Assembly: GCA_023435925.1 (NCBI GenBank)
Contig: JAEZLF010000135.1
Location: 12,979 to 76,978 of the forward strand
Reading direction: 5' to 3'
Source: Bacillota bacterium
GTDB lineage: Bacteria > Bacillota > Clostridia > Acetivibrionales > DTU013
DNA: 64,000 nt
The notes under the pieces were generated by a model. It made no database searches. It saw only the letters and a list, made by a program, of their open reading frames with translations, and was not told where the DNA came from. The position numbers and the translations under genes are program-made. Position 1 is the stretch's first letter. Each line of letters begins with the position of its first letter. Positions 18,390 to 27,788 of this stretch are shown here, piece after piece.

Positions 18390-20084
18390 ATGAGAATTAA
18401 AAGGTTCACACTATTTTTTATGGCTTTGCTCATGATCGTTATGTCGTTTGGTGCTTGTGCTCCAAAAGCAGAGACACCGGTTCAAACAGAACAGCCAACA
18501 TCGCAAAACACAACTGCGGACACTCCAAAAGATTCAACTGAAGATGAAGTCGCTGGCGGATATAATCTTCCACTGGTGGATGAACCGGTTACGCTCGTTT
18601 TTATGAATGCAGACACGCAATCGGCAGGCGCAAGCTTTGGCGATGGTAAAGCGTTGAGTATTATCGAGGCGGAGAAAAAGACCGGCGTGAAAATCAAGTG
18701 GGAGCTTATACCTAATAGTGAGTATAACGATGTACTGAACCTAAGACTTGCCTCCCGGCAGGATCTGCCTGATATCATAAGGTTAAAAGGCGGACAGGAA
18801 GGTACATTTCTGGCTCAGGCACTGGACAACAAGACGATTATTCCTCTTAATGAATACATAGAAAAATATGGAATGGGCTATCGCCGTATTATGGAGGAAA
18901 ATCCTGTAGTTCGTACAGCTGTGACTTTGCCGGACGGAAGTATTGCCGGATTCCATAAAATCGATGCAACTCAGTATGCATATGCGGCGCAGATGATCAG
19001 GCAGGATTGGTTGGATAACCTGGGTATGGCTATGCCCACCACGCTGGATGAGTTCCTTGATGTTGCCATTGCCTTTACGAAGAACGACCCCGACAAAAAT
19101 GGTGAAAATGACACCTACGGAATTCATTGTGCAAATCCGAGCGGCAACATGTTTGAGTACAACCAACTGGCTTCTGCATTTGGAATTGGTTTGTGTACAG
19201 GCTCAGGCTGGTCTGCCCGTGACGGAAAGATTACATACGAATGGGTGCTGCCGGAGGCAAAAGAATATCTGAAGTGGTTCCGCAAGGTTGTAGAAGCGGG
19301 CGTTCTTCCTCCCGACTATACTAGTGTGACCTATCCGGAGCATGACGCAAGAGTAGCCAGCGGAAAGGTTGGCCTTATCCCCAGGGGATGGCCGATGAAC
19401 ATTATTGAATGGAACAATCCTCAACACTCCATGAAAATCAACCAGCCCGACGCAAGATGGGCAGTTGTTCCGGCTCTTAAAGCAGAGAATGTCAGCCTTA
19501 ATCAGGCTCGAATCATCAAAGAACCTACAGTCAGACGGAATAATGCTCTGGCAATTACCAGCGCCTGCAAAAACCCGGAAATTGCATACAAGTGGTTGGA
19601 TTGGGTCCATTACAGCGAAGAAGGTATCCTTCTTAATAATTGCGGTATTGAGGGCGAGACGTATGAGATTAACGGAGATGAGCTGGTACTTCTTGATTCT
19701 GATTTAAGTACAAATAGACCTCGCGCAGATGGAACATGGTGGGGAAGAGAATATGTTGAGCTGTACAATGACAACAAAATTGTTGAGGCAGGCTTTAAGA
19801 GAGCAGGACTTAGTCTGGGGGATAATTCGATCCAGCAGATTTTGGCCAACAGTAAATATCTTGTTGAACCTTTCTACCCGGCTATTCCCTCTATTGAATC
19901 TGGTAAGGAATTAACCACTCTTCTAACCGAAATAGGCACTTATAAAGATGAAATGTGGGTAAAGTTCTGTAATGGTTCAATCTCTATTGACGACAAGTGG
20001 GATGAATATGTTGACAGGATAAACCAGCTTGGACTTTCACGGGTTCTGGAGATATATCAGCAAGGTTATGACATGGTTAACTAA
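18390..20084 (+). CDS. Sugar ABC transporter solute-binding lipoprotein, LplA-like
   Basis: A 564-residue lipoprotein: the signal sequence ends SFGAC with the lipidated cysteine at residue 23, followed by a Thr/Gln-rich linker and a family-1 sugar-binding domain. It is of the large (about 500-residue) LplA/YtcQ class that binds oligosaccharides. AGGAGG stands at the ATG. It is first in a transporter operon and followed by an intercistronic hairpin, then two permeases. As with the first importer, no dedicated ATPase is present. Confidence 0.93.
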   Translation: MRIKRFTLFFMALLMIVMSFGACAPKAETPVQTEQPTSQNTTADTPKDSTEDEVAGGYNLPLVDEPVTLVFMNADTQSAGASFGDGKALSIIEAEKKTGVKIKWELIPNSEYNDVLNLRLASRQDLPDIIRLKGGQEGTFLAQALDNKTIIPLNEYIEKYGMGYRRIMEENPVVRTAVTLPDGSIAGFHKIDATQYAYAAQMIRQDWLDNLGMAMPTTLDEFLDVAIAFTKNDPDKNGENDTYGIHCANPSGNMFEYNQLASAFGIGLCTGSGWSARDGKITYEWVLPEAKEYLKWFRKVVEAGVLPPDYTSVTYPEHDARVASGKVGLIPRGWPMNIIEWNNPQHSMKINQPDARWAVVPALKAENVSLNQARIIKEPTVRRNNALAITSACKNPEIAYKWLDWVHYSEEGILLNNCGIEGETYEINGDELVLLDSDLSTNRPRADGTWWGREYVELYNDNKIVEAGFKRAGLSLGDNSIQQILANSKYLVEPFYPAIPSIESGKELTTLLTEIGTYKDEMWVKFCNGSISIDDKWDEYVDRINQLGLSRVLEIYQQGYDMVN

Positions 20085-20115
20085 AGTTGTCTGCCTAACT
20101 GGTATCTAGGAAACG

Positions 20116-20163
20116 GATGCCGGATGAGGACAGATATTCTGGTTCCTGGCTTCGTCCGGCATC
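20116..20163 (+). promoter_or_regulatory. Intercistronic hairpin between binding protein and permeases
   Basis: GATGCCGGA (20116-20124) pairs perfectly with TCCGGCATC (20155-20163), with further pairing inside. Only a weak TTTGATTT run follows, so it looks like a partial terminator or RNA-stabilising stem that lets the binding protein be made in excess of the permeases. Confidence 0.6.
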
Positions 20164-20216
20164 TTTGATTTATATCCCTTCAGTATAGCTAAACGGTAAT
20201 GACTTTGGAGGTAAAG

Positions 20217-21167
20217 ATGGTTTACACAAAACAATCACGGCCAGATTATTTAAATGGCCGGTTTCAAAAACTAAAAAAGAGCCTGAAGAGCGAAATGCCA
20301 CTCCATCTAATGGTTTTACCGGCCATCCTGTTTGTATTGATTTTTCATTACTTTCCGATTTATGGGGTTACGCTTGCATTCAAAGACTTTTCCTATGATC
20401 TTGGTATTTTCGGCAGTGAATGGGTTGGAATTAAGCATTTTCAATCTTTTTTCAGTTCTTTCTATTTCGGCAGGATCATGAAAAACACGATCTTATTGAG
20501 CCTTTATACGATTGTATTCAGTTTTCCGATTCCGATATGCTTTGCTCTGCTGCTTAATGAATTAAAGAATTTAAAGCTAAAAAAAATACTTCAAACGGTA
20601 AGTTACTTTCCGCACTTTGTCTCAGTAGTTATCGTGGTTGGTATTATGTATACCTTTCTTTCGCCGGCACATGGAATTGTCAATGTTCTTATTACAAAAT
20701 TAGGCGGAGAGCCTGTGGATTTTTTGAGACAAGCGGAATGGTTCAGGTTTTTATATGTTGTCACAGGCATATGGCAAGGTTTTGGTTGGAATTCAATCAT
20801 TTATATAGCTGCTCTTTCCGCAATTCCCGCTGAGCTATATGAAGCTGCCACAATTGACGGGGCGAATCGGTTTCAAAAGGTATTAAACATCACCCTTCCG
20901 GGGATTATGCCGACTGCGGTGATTATGCTTATTTTGTCCATCGGAGGACTGATGAACGTTGGATTTGACAAGGTGGTGCTCATGTACTCGCCGTCTATCT
21001 ATGATGTATCGGATATCATATCAACATATGTTTATCGCAGATCCTTGATAGGAGGAGAATTTAGCTTCGGTGTCGCTGTCGGACTGTTTAACAATGTCAT
21101 CAACTTTATTTTAGTATATTCGGCTAATGTGTTAAGCAAAAAAATAACAGATGTTTCACTTTGGTAA
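20217..21167 (+). CDS. Sugar ABC transporter permease, LplB type
   Basis: A 316-residue permease with six predicted helices and EAA loop EAATIDGANRFQKVLNITLP. ATG 20217 is chosen because TTTGGAGG lies 5 bp before it; an in-frame ATG at 20199 would precede that site. Homologous to the permease at 3962 and paired with the gene 12 bp downstream. Confidence 0.92.
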   Translation: MVYTKQSRPDYLNGRFQKLKKSLKSEMPLHLMVLPAILFVLIFHYFPIYGVTLAFKDFSYDLGIFGSEWVGIKHFQSFFSSFYFGRIMKNTILLSLYTIVFSFPIPICFALLLNELKNLKLKKILQTVSYFPHFVSVVIVVGIMYTFLSPAHGIVNVLITKLGGEPVDFLRQAEWFRFLYVVTGIWQGFGWNSIIYIAALSAIPAELYEAATIDGANRFQKVLNITLPGIMPTAVIMLILSIGGLMNVGFDKVVLMYSPSIYDVSDIISTYVYRRSLIGGEFSFGVAVGLFNNVINFILVYSANVLSKKITDVSLW

Positions 21168-21179
21168 AGGAGGAAGAGG

Positions 21180-22073
21180 ATGCATAGGCGAGAGTCGAAG
21201 ATCGGTAGTATTTTTGATATATTCAATGTCATTTTTCTCTGTCTGCTAGGGTTAATCACACTATATCCCTTTGTTTATATTGCGAGTGTATCAATCAGTG
21301 ATATCAACGCAATTATTCGTCAGTCGATATACCTGTGGCCTGTAGGGTTTTCACTTGACGCATACAGCCTGGTTTTTTCGGATGTGAAGATCCTGATGGC
21401 TTATTTTAACACGCTTTGGTACACTGGAATAGGGACATTCATTAATGTAATTATTGTAACACTGGCAGCTTATCCTTTATCAAGGAAATATTATTCACAG
21501 CGCAACTGGATCATGATCTATTTTGCAATTACCATGTTTTTTAGCGGAGGTCTCGTTCCTACTTACCTCTTGGTCAATCAACTCGGTCTGTACAACACCA
21601 GATGGGCAATTATTCTTCCAGGTGCGGTAAGTGTATGGAATCTTGTTATAGCTAGAGTATTTTTTACCAACACGATACCTCAGGAGTTGACAGATGCCGC
21701 AAAAATTGACGGGGCTGGGGAATTCATGATCTATCTGAAAATTGTTCTCCCCTTGTCAAAAGCAATTATGGCTGTTTTGGTGCTTTATAGCGGCGTGGCG
21801 CACTGGAATAATTTCTTCGGACCGCTGATATATCTGGTGGACCAGGATAAATTTCCTCTGTCACTGTATCTCAGACGCGTACTAATTACTGGCATAAATA
21901 TCGAAGCTGAAATGCGGCCGGATCTGTATACGGATAGTATCAAGAATCAAGCAATCCTTGAACAGGTAAAACATGCCACCATCATGGTAACGATGCTTCC
22001 TATCATGTGTTCTTATCCATTTTTACAGAAATATTTCGTTAAGGGTGTAATGATAGGTTCGCTCAAGGGGTGA
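21180..22073 (+). CDS. Sugar ABC transporter permease, YtcP/LplC type
   Basis: A 297-residue MalG-like permease with EAA loop DAAKIDGAGEFMIYLKIVLP and the family C-terminus MIGSLKG. AAAGGAGG lies ahead of the ATG. Forms the inner-membrane channel with the preceding permease. Confidence 0.92.
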   Translation: MHRRESKIGSIFDIFNVIFLCLLGLITLYPFVYIASVSISDINAIIRQSIYLWPVGFSLDAYSLVFSDVKILMAYFNTLWYTGIGTFINVIIVTLAAYPLSRKYYSQRNWIMIYFAITMFFSGGLVPTYLLVNQLGLYNTRWAIILPGAVSVWNLVIARVFFTNTIPQELTDAAKIDGAGEFMIYLKIVLPLSKAIMAVLVLYSGVAHWNNFFGPLIYLVDQDKFPLSLYLRRVLITGINIEAEMRPDLYTDSIKNQAILEQVKHATIMVTMLPIMCSYPFLQKYFVKGVMIGSLKG

Positions 22074-22135
22074 TGCACGTGCTCATCTGCTATATTATCG
22101 GTAAATTCTAATTAGAAAACAGATATGGAGGAATT

Positions 22136-22888
22136 ATGATGCAAAGGTATGGATTGGCGCTTTTTACAATAAGAGAGGCAATGGCGCAGAATTGGAGAAA
22201 AACGCTTGAAAAGGTTGCTGATATGGGATACCGTGCAGTAGAGTTTGCCGGTTTCGGCGGTGTTGATCCCAAAGAACTGAAGAAAGCAGTTGAGGAGCTT
22301 GGGCTTGAGGCTCCGAGTAATCATAGCATCGGATTTGAAAACTTGGAGAAGGATCTCAGGTATACTTATGAAAAGGATGCCGAGCTTGGAGTGCGATTCT
22401 GCGTATGCCCTTGCGGTAAAAGCTTTACCCGTGACGAATATTTACGTGCTGCAGAACTGCTTAACCGTCAGGGAGAGACTGCCAAACAATTTGGTCTTCA
22501 GCTTCTATATCACAATCATGCCCGGGAATTCACAAGCTTTGACGGGCAATACGGGCTTGATATTATTTTTGAAAATACTGATCCTGCGCTGGTGCAGGCT
22601 GAGATAGATACATATTGGGTGGCCTATTCCGGTGTAGATACCGTATCCTATCTTAAAAAGTATGCAGGAAGGTTGCCTCTTATTCATCTTAAGGATTTGA
22701 GCATTCATCAGGGAGAGAAAATCTACAGCGAATTAGGCGAAGGATGTCTGGATATACCATCTTTCCTTCATGCGGCAGAAGAATGCGGAACACTTTACAG
22801 TATGGTCGAACAGGACGCATGTCTGCGTGACCCCATGGATAGCATATCCATCAGCATGAGCTACCTGAGGCGGATGGAGGAAAAATAA
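22136..22888 (+). CDS. Sugar phosphate isomerase/epimerase family protein (AP endonuclease 2-like TIM barrel)
   Basis: A 250-residue xylose-isomerase-like TIM barrel. Metal-ligand regions typical of the family are visible: AEIDTYWV, LIHLKDL and the C-terminal MVEQDA. Members interconvert keto and aldo sugars or inositol derivatives. It lies between the importer permeases and a Gfo/Idh oxidoreductase, a very common pairing in sugar and polyol catabolism. Start ATG 22136 (a second ATG is adjacent), with GGAGG 5 bp upstream. Exact substrate unknown. Confidence 0.85.
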   Translation: MMQRYGLALFTIREAMAQNWRKTLEKVADMGYRAVEFAGFGGVDPKELKKAVEELGLEAPSNHSIGFENLEKDLRYTYEKDAELGVRFCVCPCGKSFTRDEYLRAAELLNRQGETAKQFGLQLLYHNHAREFTSFDGQYGLDIIFENTDPALVQAEIDTYWVAYSGVDTVSYLKKYAGRLPLIHLKDLSIHQGEKIYSELGEGCLDIPSFLHAAEECGTLYSMVEQDACLRDPMDSISISMSYLRRMEEK

Positions 22889-22914
22889 TGAAAGGGAATA
22901 AACGGTAAATTTGA

Positions 22915-24543
22915 ATGTATAAAGTGCTTTTAGTTCAACCGAATAATGATAAAAATGCTTCAAACAGTGCCGCTTCACTGCAGTCGGCCATACGACGTGA
23001 TGGGAGATTTACATGCAGGACTGCGGACCTATCTAGTTTTGGAAACAGCATGGATGCTGATGTTGACGTGATCCTTCTCAACTCTTTTGGCCAAAATGTT
23101 GAGTTGACAGATAAGCAAAAGATGGATTTTACTCAATGGGTTGAAAAGGGAGGGGTTTTGATTTGCTGCAACCGTTCCTTGAACATCATATGTGATGTTG
23201 CAGGTGTGAATGCGGATATATACAAGGTTGACGATGCAGGGGTCATGGAATGGATATCCAATGGGAGGGAGGAATTGACAGGTAATCTCCCGGGAATGTC
23301 TTTAAATGATTCCAACTATCTGATAAATCTTGATAAAAATACAGAAGGTATAGAAACACTTTATGAGAGCTGCTGGAGGATGAAACGGTATCCTACGGTT
23401 TTTACCGTTGCAAGAGAACAGGGCCTTTGCATATATCTGGGAGCAGGACTGTCGGAATCGACATGGAAATCAGCTTCATTCGTCAAACTGGTGCTTCGTC
23501 TCGCAGCTTTCGGGTGCGGCTTTCACACAACGAAAAAACAGCTTAACTTTGGTATCCTGGGGTATGGCGGAGAATTCCGGATGGGACTGCTCCACTCCCA
23601 GTGGATCGACAGTGTGTCTGGACTCAGGACAGTAGCGGTGTGCGATAATGATCCATTAAGGATTCAGGCAGCGCGGCAGGAGCTTCCCGGACTTGAAGGA
23701 TATTATACCGATTTGGATGATATGCTTAAAATGAAGGAAGTCGACGTAATCGTAAATATTCTGCCTCACCACCTGCACGCCCCGCTGTCTATGAAATGTC
23801 TTTTGGCGGGCAAGCATGTCATATGCGAAAAGCCGTTCTGTCTTAACCTCGACGAAGCAGACAAGATGATAGAATTAGCTGAAGAGAAAAACCTGATGCT
23901 TAGTATTTTTCATAATCGGCGCTGGGATTCCGACTATCTTACAATAAAGGAAATCATTCGTCAGGGACTGATCGGAGATATATTCCATATAGAAGGATCC
24001 ACGGGGGGGTTTAACCATCCGGGACATTCCTGGCGTTCTGACCCTGATATCAGCGGTGGAATCATGTATGATTTTGGATCGCATTTTGTTGATTGGATCC
24101 TGAATCTTGTTGATTCTCCCATTGAGCAGATTTTGGGCGATATGCAAAAAAGAGTGTGGCATTCCGTGGGGAACGCAGACTACGGCAGTGCATGGCTCCG
24201 TTTTGAAAACGGAGCAACGGCCAATCTCGAAGTATCAAACATCTCTGCCTGCAAAAGACCAAAATGGCGAATACTCGGAACAAAAGGCAGCATAGAGATT
24301 CCGGTAGGCGGGGAATTGATCATTCTGGTCAGCAATGTCAAGGGAATACGTCAGGAAACCAGAATGAAGGCATATACAAGTCCTGTGGCGGGTCTGTCTT
24401 ATTATCAAAATATTGCCGGACACATGTTTTATGGTGACGCACTTGGCGTGACAGCACAGGACGGTAAAAGAGTGATTGGAGTTCTCCAGACCATTCATGA
24501 AAGCTGGAAGCAGAAAAAGAGCTTGCCCCCGCTCGTCAGATAG
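22915..24543 (+). CDS. ThuA-like domain fused to Gfo/Idh/MocA oxidoreductase
   Basis: A 542-residue fusion. Residues 1 to about 205 resemble ThuA/class-I glutamine-amidotransferase-like domains found near trehalose and glycan genes (MYKVLLVQPNN, VILLNSFGQ, VEKGGVLICC). From 208 a dinucleotide-binding fold starts (GILGYGG, 213-219), with the family signature EKPFCLN and the catalytic-region sequence DFGSHFVDW. It probably oxidises or reduces a sugar or glycoside with NAD(P), in step with the isomerase just upstream. The ribosome site is weak. The two domains are usually separate genes. Confidence 0.85.
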   Translation: MYKVLLVQPNNDKNASNSAASLQSAIRRDGRFTCRTADLSSFGNSMDADVDVILLNSFGQNVELTDKQKMDFTQWVEKGGVLICCNRSLNIICDVAGVNADIYKVDDAGVMEWISNGREELTGNLPGMSLNDSNYLINLDKNTEGIETLYESCWRMKRYPTVFTVAREQGLCIYLGAGLSESTWKSASFVKLVLRLAAFGCGFHTTKKQLNFGILGYGGEFRMGLLHSQWIDSVSGLRTVAVCDNDPLRIQAARQELPGLEGYYTDLDDMLKMKEVDVIVNILPHHLHAPLSMKCLLAGKHVICEKPFCLNLDEADKMIELAEEKNLMLSIFHNRRWDSDYLTIKEIIRQGLIGDIFHIEGSTGGFNHPGHSWRSDPDISGGIMYDFGSHFVDWILNLVDSPIEQILGDMQKRVWHSVGNADYGSAWLRFENGATANLEVSNISACKRPKWRILGTKGSIEIPVGGELIILVSNVKGIRQETRMKAYTSPVAGLSYYQNIAGHMFYGDALGVTAQDGKRVIGVLQTIHESWKQKKSLPPLVR

Positions 24544-24619
24544 AAGGATGTTTGATGGGTTAAAAGCTTTGAATCAATATGACCGGATGTGGAAAATTGC
24601 TTTTAAAGGTGGTATTCAA

Positions 24620-27600
24620 TTGCAGAATATTTTTGAGAAAATTAATCGAACCTGTAAAGATCTAAAGGAATTATTATTTGTTGATGATAATTTTCAATGT
24701 GAGGTTGTATTTAAGCATGGTTGTTATTTGGATCCGACCCATGCGGAAAACGACGGACAGGAATGGGTGGTGTTCGCTCCAGGCCAATACTGGGGTGGTC
24801 GGGATTGTCATGCTTGGTTCAGGACCTCGGTGCTCATACCGGACAAATTCAAAGGAAAGCCGGTTTGCCTTCAGGTTCTTACTTCACGAACAGGGTGGGA
24901 CGCCACCAATCCGCAATTCTTAATATTCGTAGATGGGGTTCCAACACAGGGTATGGATGTTCATCATACGGAATGTCTGCTGACCGAATGTGCTGAACCA
25001 GGTCGGCGCTTCTGTATTGATTTACAGGCATACAGTGGGATGAGGGAAGAACCTTGCCTGCTGACACTTCGTCTTTTGGCAATCGATAGGGAAATTCAGG
25101 ATATGTACTATAGTCTTTCGGTTCCTCTTGAGGTGGCGCAGCTTCTGCAGGACAATGACCCGCAGCGGTGTGACATGATGGCGGCCCTGGATAGAGCTTG
25201 TAATCATCTGGATTTCCGCTGCCCCCGCAGTGAGGAATTTTACCGTTCGCTGCGGAAGGCGAAGCAGATGCTGGAAGAAGAATTATATCAGCGGCTGGGC
25301 GGCTGGGATTTGACGGAAGCGGTCTGTACCGGGCATACGCATATTGATGTTGCATGGTTGTGGACGGTTGCACAGACACGGCAGAAGGCGGTTCGAAGTT
25401 TCGCAACGGTACTTAAATATATGGACGAGTATCCGGAATACCGGTTTATGTCCAGTCAACCGCAGCTTTATGAGTTTGTAAAGGAAGACAACCCGGAGCT
25501 GTACCTGAGAATTAAGGAAAAAGTCCGTCAGGGACGCTGGGAAGCAGAAGGAGCCATGTGGGTAGAGGCTGATTGCAATGTTCCCTCCGGTGAGTCGTTG
25601 GTTCGCCAGATTCTTTACGGCGTCCGCTTCTTCATGCAGGAATTCGGCGTGCGCAGCCGTGTAGCATGGTTGCCGGATGTTTTCGGCTATAACGCATCAC
25701 TTCCTCAGATATTTAAAAAGTGCGGAATTGACTATTTCATGACAACAAAAATCAATTGGAATCAGTTTAATCGTTTACCAAACGATACCTTCTATTGGGA
25801 AGGCATTGACGGAAGCCGGGTGTTGACGCATTTGATTGTGACAAAGGATCCGGATTCAAAACGCCCATTTTTCAGCACTTATAATGGTTTAGCATGTCCA
25901 AAGGCTATTATGGGAGGCTGGGAACAATACCAGAACAAGGATATTAATAAAGATATTTTGGTTTCTTATGGGTATGGCGACGGCGGCGGCGGGCCGACAG
26001 TTGAGATGCTGGAAAACCTAAGAAGGATGAGCCGGGGACTTCCCGGATGTCCAAAGACACGTCAGGGATCGGTGCTTGATTTCTTCACGGGGCTTGAAGA
26101 GAAAATAAGAAGCTATCCTGACGCACCTAAATGGCGAGGAGAGCTTTATCTCGAATATCATCAGGGTACGTATACTTCGATGGCGAGGAATAAACGAGCA
26201 AATCGCAGATGTGAAACGCTTCTGATGTGGGCGGAGATGTTCGGGGCAATCAACTCATATAATGCGGCGTACCCGCGGAGCGAGCTTGAACGTGCCTGGA
26301 AGACTGTGCTGCTTAATCAGTTCCATGATATTCTCCCCGGAACCTCTATAGCCCAGGTATATGACGTGACGAAGCGGGAATACGAGGATGTGGAACAGAC
26401 AGTGGAGCGCCTTGTTGAAACCTCGCTTTCAGACATCAGCTCCCGCATATCCATAGAAAAGCCTTCACTTGTTGTGTTTAACAACCAGGGTTTTGAACGT
26501 TCCGGCATTGTTAGCTTCACCCTGCCGGAGGGATGGGACACGGTTAGTCTGGTTGATACCAGAACGGGAAACATTTTGGCATGCCAGAGAGACAGTATTG
26601 CCGGAAAATGTATTAGCTGGGTACCGCAGATTCCGTCTGTCGGATACCAGGTATTCGAACTGCAAAGAGCGCTGGGGGAGGAAAATAATAAATCATTTGT
26701 TGCGAATAGCCACCTGTTGGAAAATGATTTTTATCGGATTACTTTCGATAATCGCGGGTTTCTTGCAAGTATTTTCGATAAAACAGCGGAACGTGAGGTG
26801 CTTCGTCCGGGTAGCTACGGGAATGTGATACAGGCGTTTGAAGATAGGCCCCGAAGCGGCGATAACTGGAATATTGAAATATTTTACACGGATAAGATGT
26901 GGGAGATCGATGACGTTGCGGAGTTCGAAGTTTGCGAGATGGGGCCGGTGCGTTCGGGAGTATATCTGAAAAGGCGGTTCCTTGATTCCATAATTGAGCA
27001 AAGAATCTACCTCTATCATAACGTGCCGCGTATTGATTTTGTTACGGATATTAACTGGAAACAGTCGCAGATTTTGCTTAAAGTACTTTTCCCGGTTGAC
27101 CTTAACGCCGATCATGCAACCTATGATATCCAGTTTGGGAATATTACCAGACCGACGCATGTGAACACAAGCTGGGAGTTTGCTCAGTACGAGGTCTGCG
27201 CGCACCGGTGGGCGGACATATCGGAATTTGACTATGGGGTGAGTCTTATGAACGATTGTAAATACGGGTATGACATAAGGGACGGGGACATGCGTCTTAC
27301 CTTGCTCAAAAGCGGAATTTACCCTAATCCCAATACCGATCAGGAGAATCATCACTTTACATATTCAATTTTCCCTCATACCCAGGGATGGCAGCAGGGT
27401 GGTACAGAGCAAATGGCAGCAGACCTGAACGATCCGATGCGAGCCGTTCTCAGGGAAGAGGGCAGTGGAAGCGGAGGGCTGTCGTCCAGCTTTTTGCGTA
27501 TTGATCAGCATGGAATTTTTGTAGACTCCATAAAAATGAGTGAGGATGGCAGTGAAATGATTATCAGGGTACATGAGAACTGGAACAGACACTGCCGGGC

Positions 27601-27748
27601 AACTATAAAATTTGAGTGGCCTTTGAGTTCTGCATCGGAATGTAATTTGATCGAAGAGGAACAGTTCAATGCTTATTGGACGGAAAATACGCTTTCCTTT
27701 GACATGAGACCTTATGAAATCAAGACCTTTAAGCTTACGTTTTACTGA
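24620..27748 (+). CDS. Alpha-mannosidase, glycoside hydrolase family 38 (second paralogue)
   Basis: About 1042 residues. It has the same motif series as the first paralogue: GHTHIDVAWLW (metal), WLPDVFGYNASLP (nucleophile Asp), GYGDGGGGPT and QFHDILPGTS. I favour a TTG start at 24620 because AAAGGTGG lies 7 bp before it and the N-terminus then aligns with the paralogue. ATG 24548, 5 bp after the previous stop, is the alternative but has a badly spaced ribosome site. No signal peptide. It probably removes alpha-mannosyl residues from imported glycans. Confidence 0.92.
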   Translation: MQNIFEKINRTCKDLKELLFVDDNFQCEVVFKHGCYLDPTHAENDGQEWVVFAPGQYWGGRDCHAWFRTSVLIPDKFKGKPVCLQVLTSRTGWDATNPQFLIFVDGVPTQGMDVHHTECLLTECAEPGRRFCIDLQAYSGMREEPCLLTLRLLAIDREIQDMYYSLSVPLEVAQLLQDNDPQRCDMMAALDRACNHLDFRCPRSEEFYRSLRKAKQMLEEELYQRLGGWDLTEAVCTGHTHIDVAWLWTVAQTRQKAVRSFATVLKYMDEYPEYRFMSSQPQLYEFVKEDNPELYLRIKEKVRQGRWEAEGAMWVEADCNVPSGESLVRQILYGVRFFMQEFGVRSRVAWLPDVFGYNASLPQIFKKCGIDYFMTTKINWNQFNRLPNDTFYWEGIDGSRVLTHLIVTKDPDSKRPFFSTYNGLACPKAIMGGWEQYQNKDINKDILVSYGYGDGGGGPTVEMLENLRRMSRGLPGCPKTRQGSVLDFFTGLEEKIRSYPDAPKWRGELYLEYHQGTYTSMARNKRANRRCETLLMWAEMFGAINSYNAAYPRSELERAWKTVLLNQFHDILPGTSIAQVYDVTKREYEDVEQTVERLVETSLSDISSRISIEKPSLVVFNNQGFERSGIVSFTLPEGWDTVSLVDTRTGNILACQRDSIAGKCISWVPQIPSVGYQVFELQRALGEENNKSFVANSHLLENDFYRITFDNRGFLASIFDKTAEREVLRPGSYGNVIQAFEDRPRSGDNWNIEIFYTDKMWEIDDVAEFEVCEMGPVRSGVYLKRRFLDSIIEQRIYLYHNVPRIDFVTDINWKQSQILLKVLFPVDLNADHATYDIQFGNITRPTHVNTSWEFAQYEVCAHRWADISEFDYGVSLMNDCKYGYDIRDGDMRLTLLKSGIYPNPNTDQENHHFTYSIFPHTQGWQQGGTEQMAADLNDPMRAVLREEGSGSGGLSSSFLRIDQHGIFVDSIKMSEDGSEMIIRVHENWNRHCRATIKFEWPLSSASECNLIEEEQFNAYWTENTLSFDMRPYEIKTFKLTFY

Positions 27749-27788
27749 GTGCCGGAGTGTAACTGGAAAAATACATGAGGAGGAGAAG

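Noticed and set aside
18215..18400. 61-codon frame in the importer leader
   Set aside because: No ribosome site, overlaps the binding-protein start, no recognisable features.
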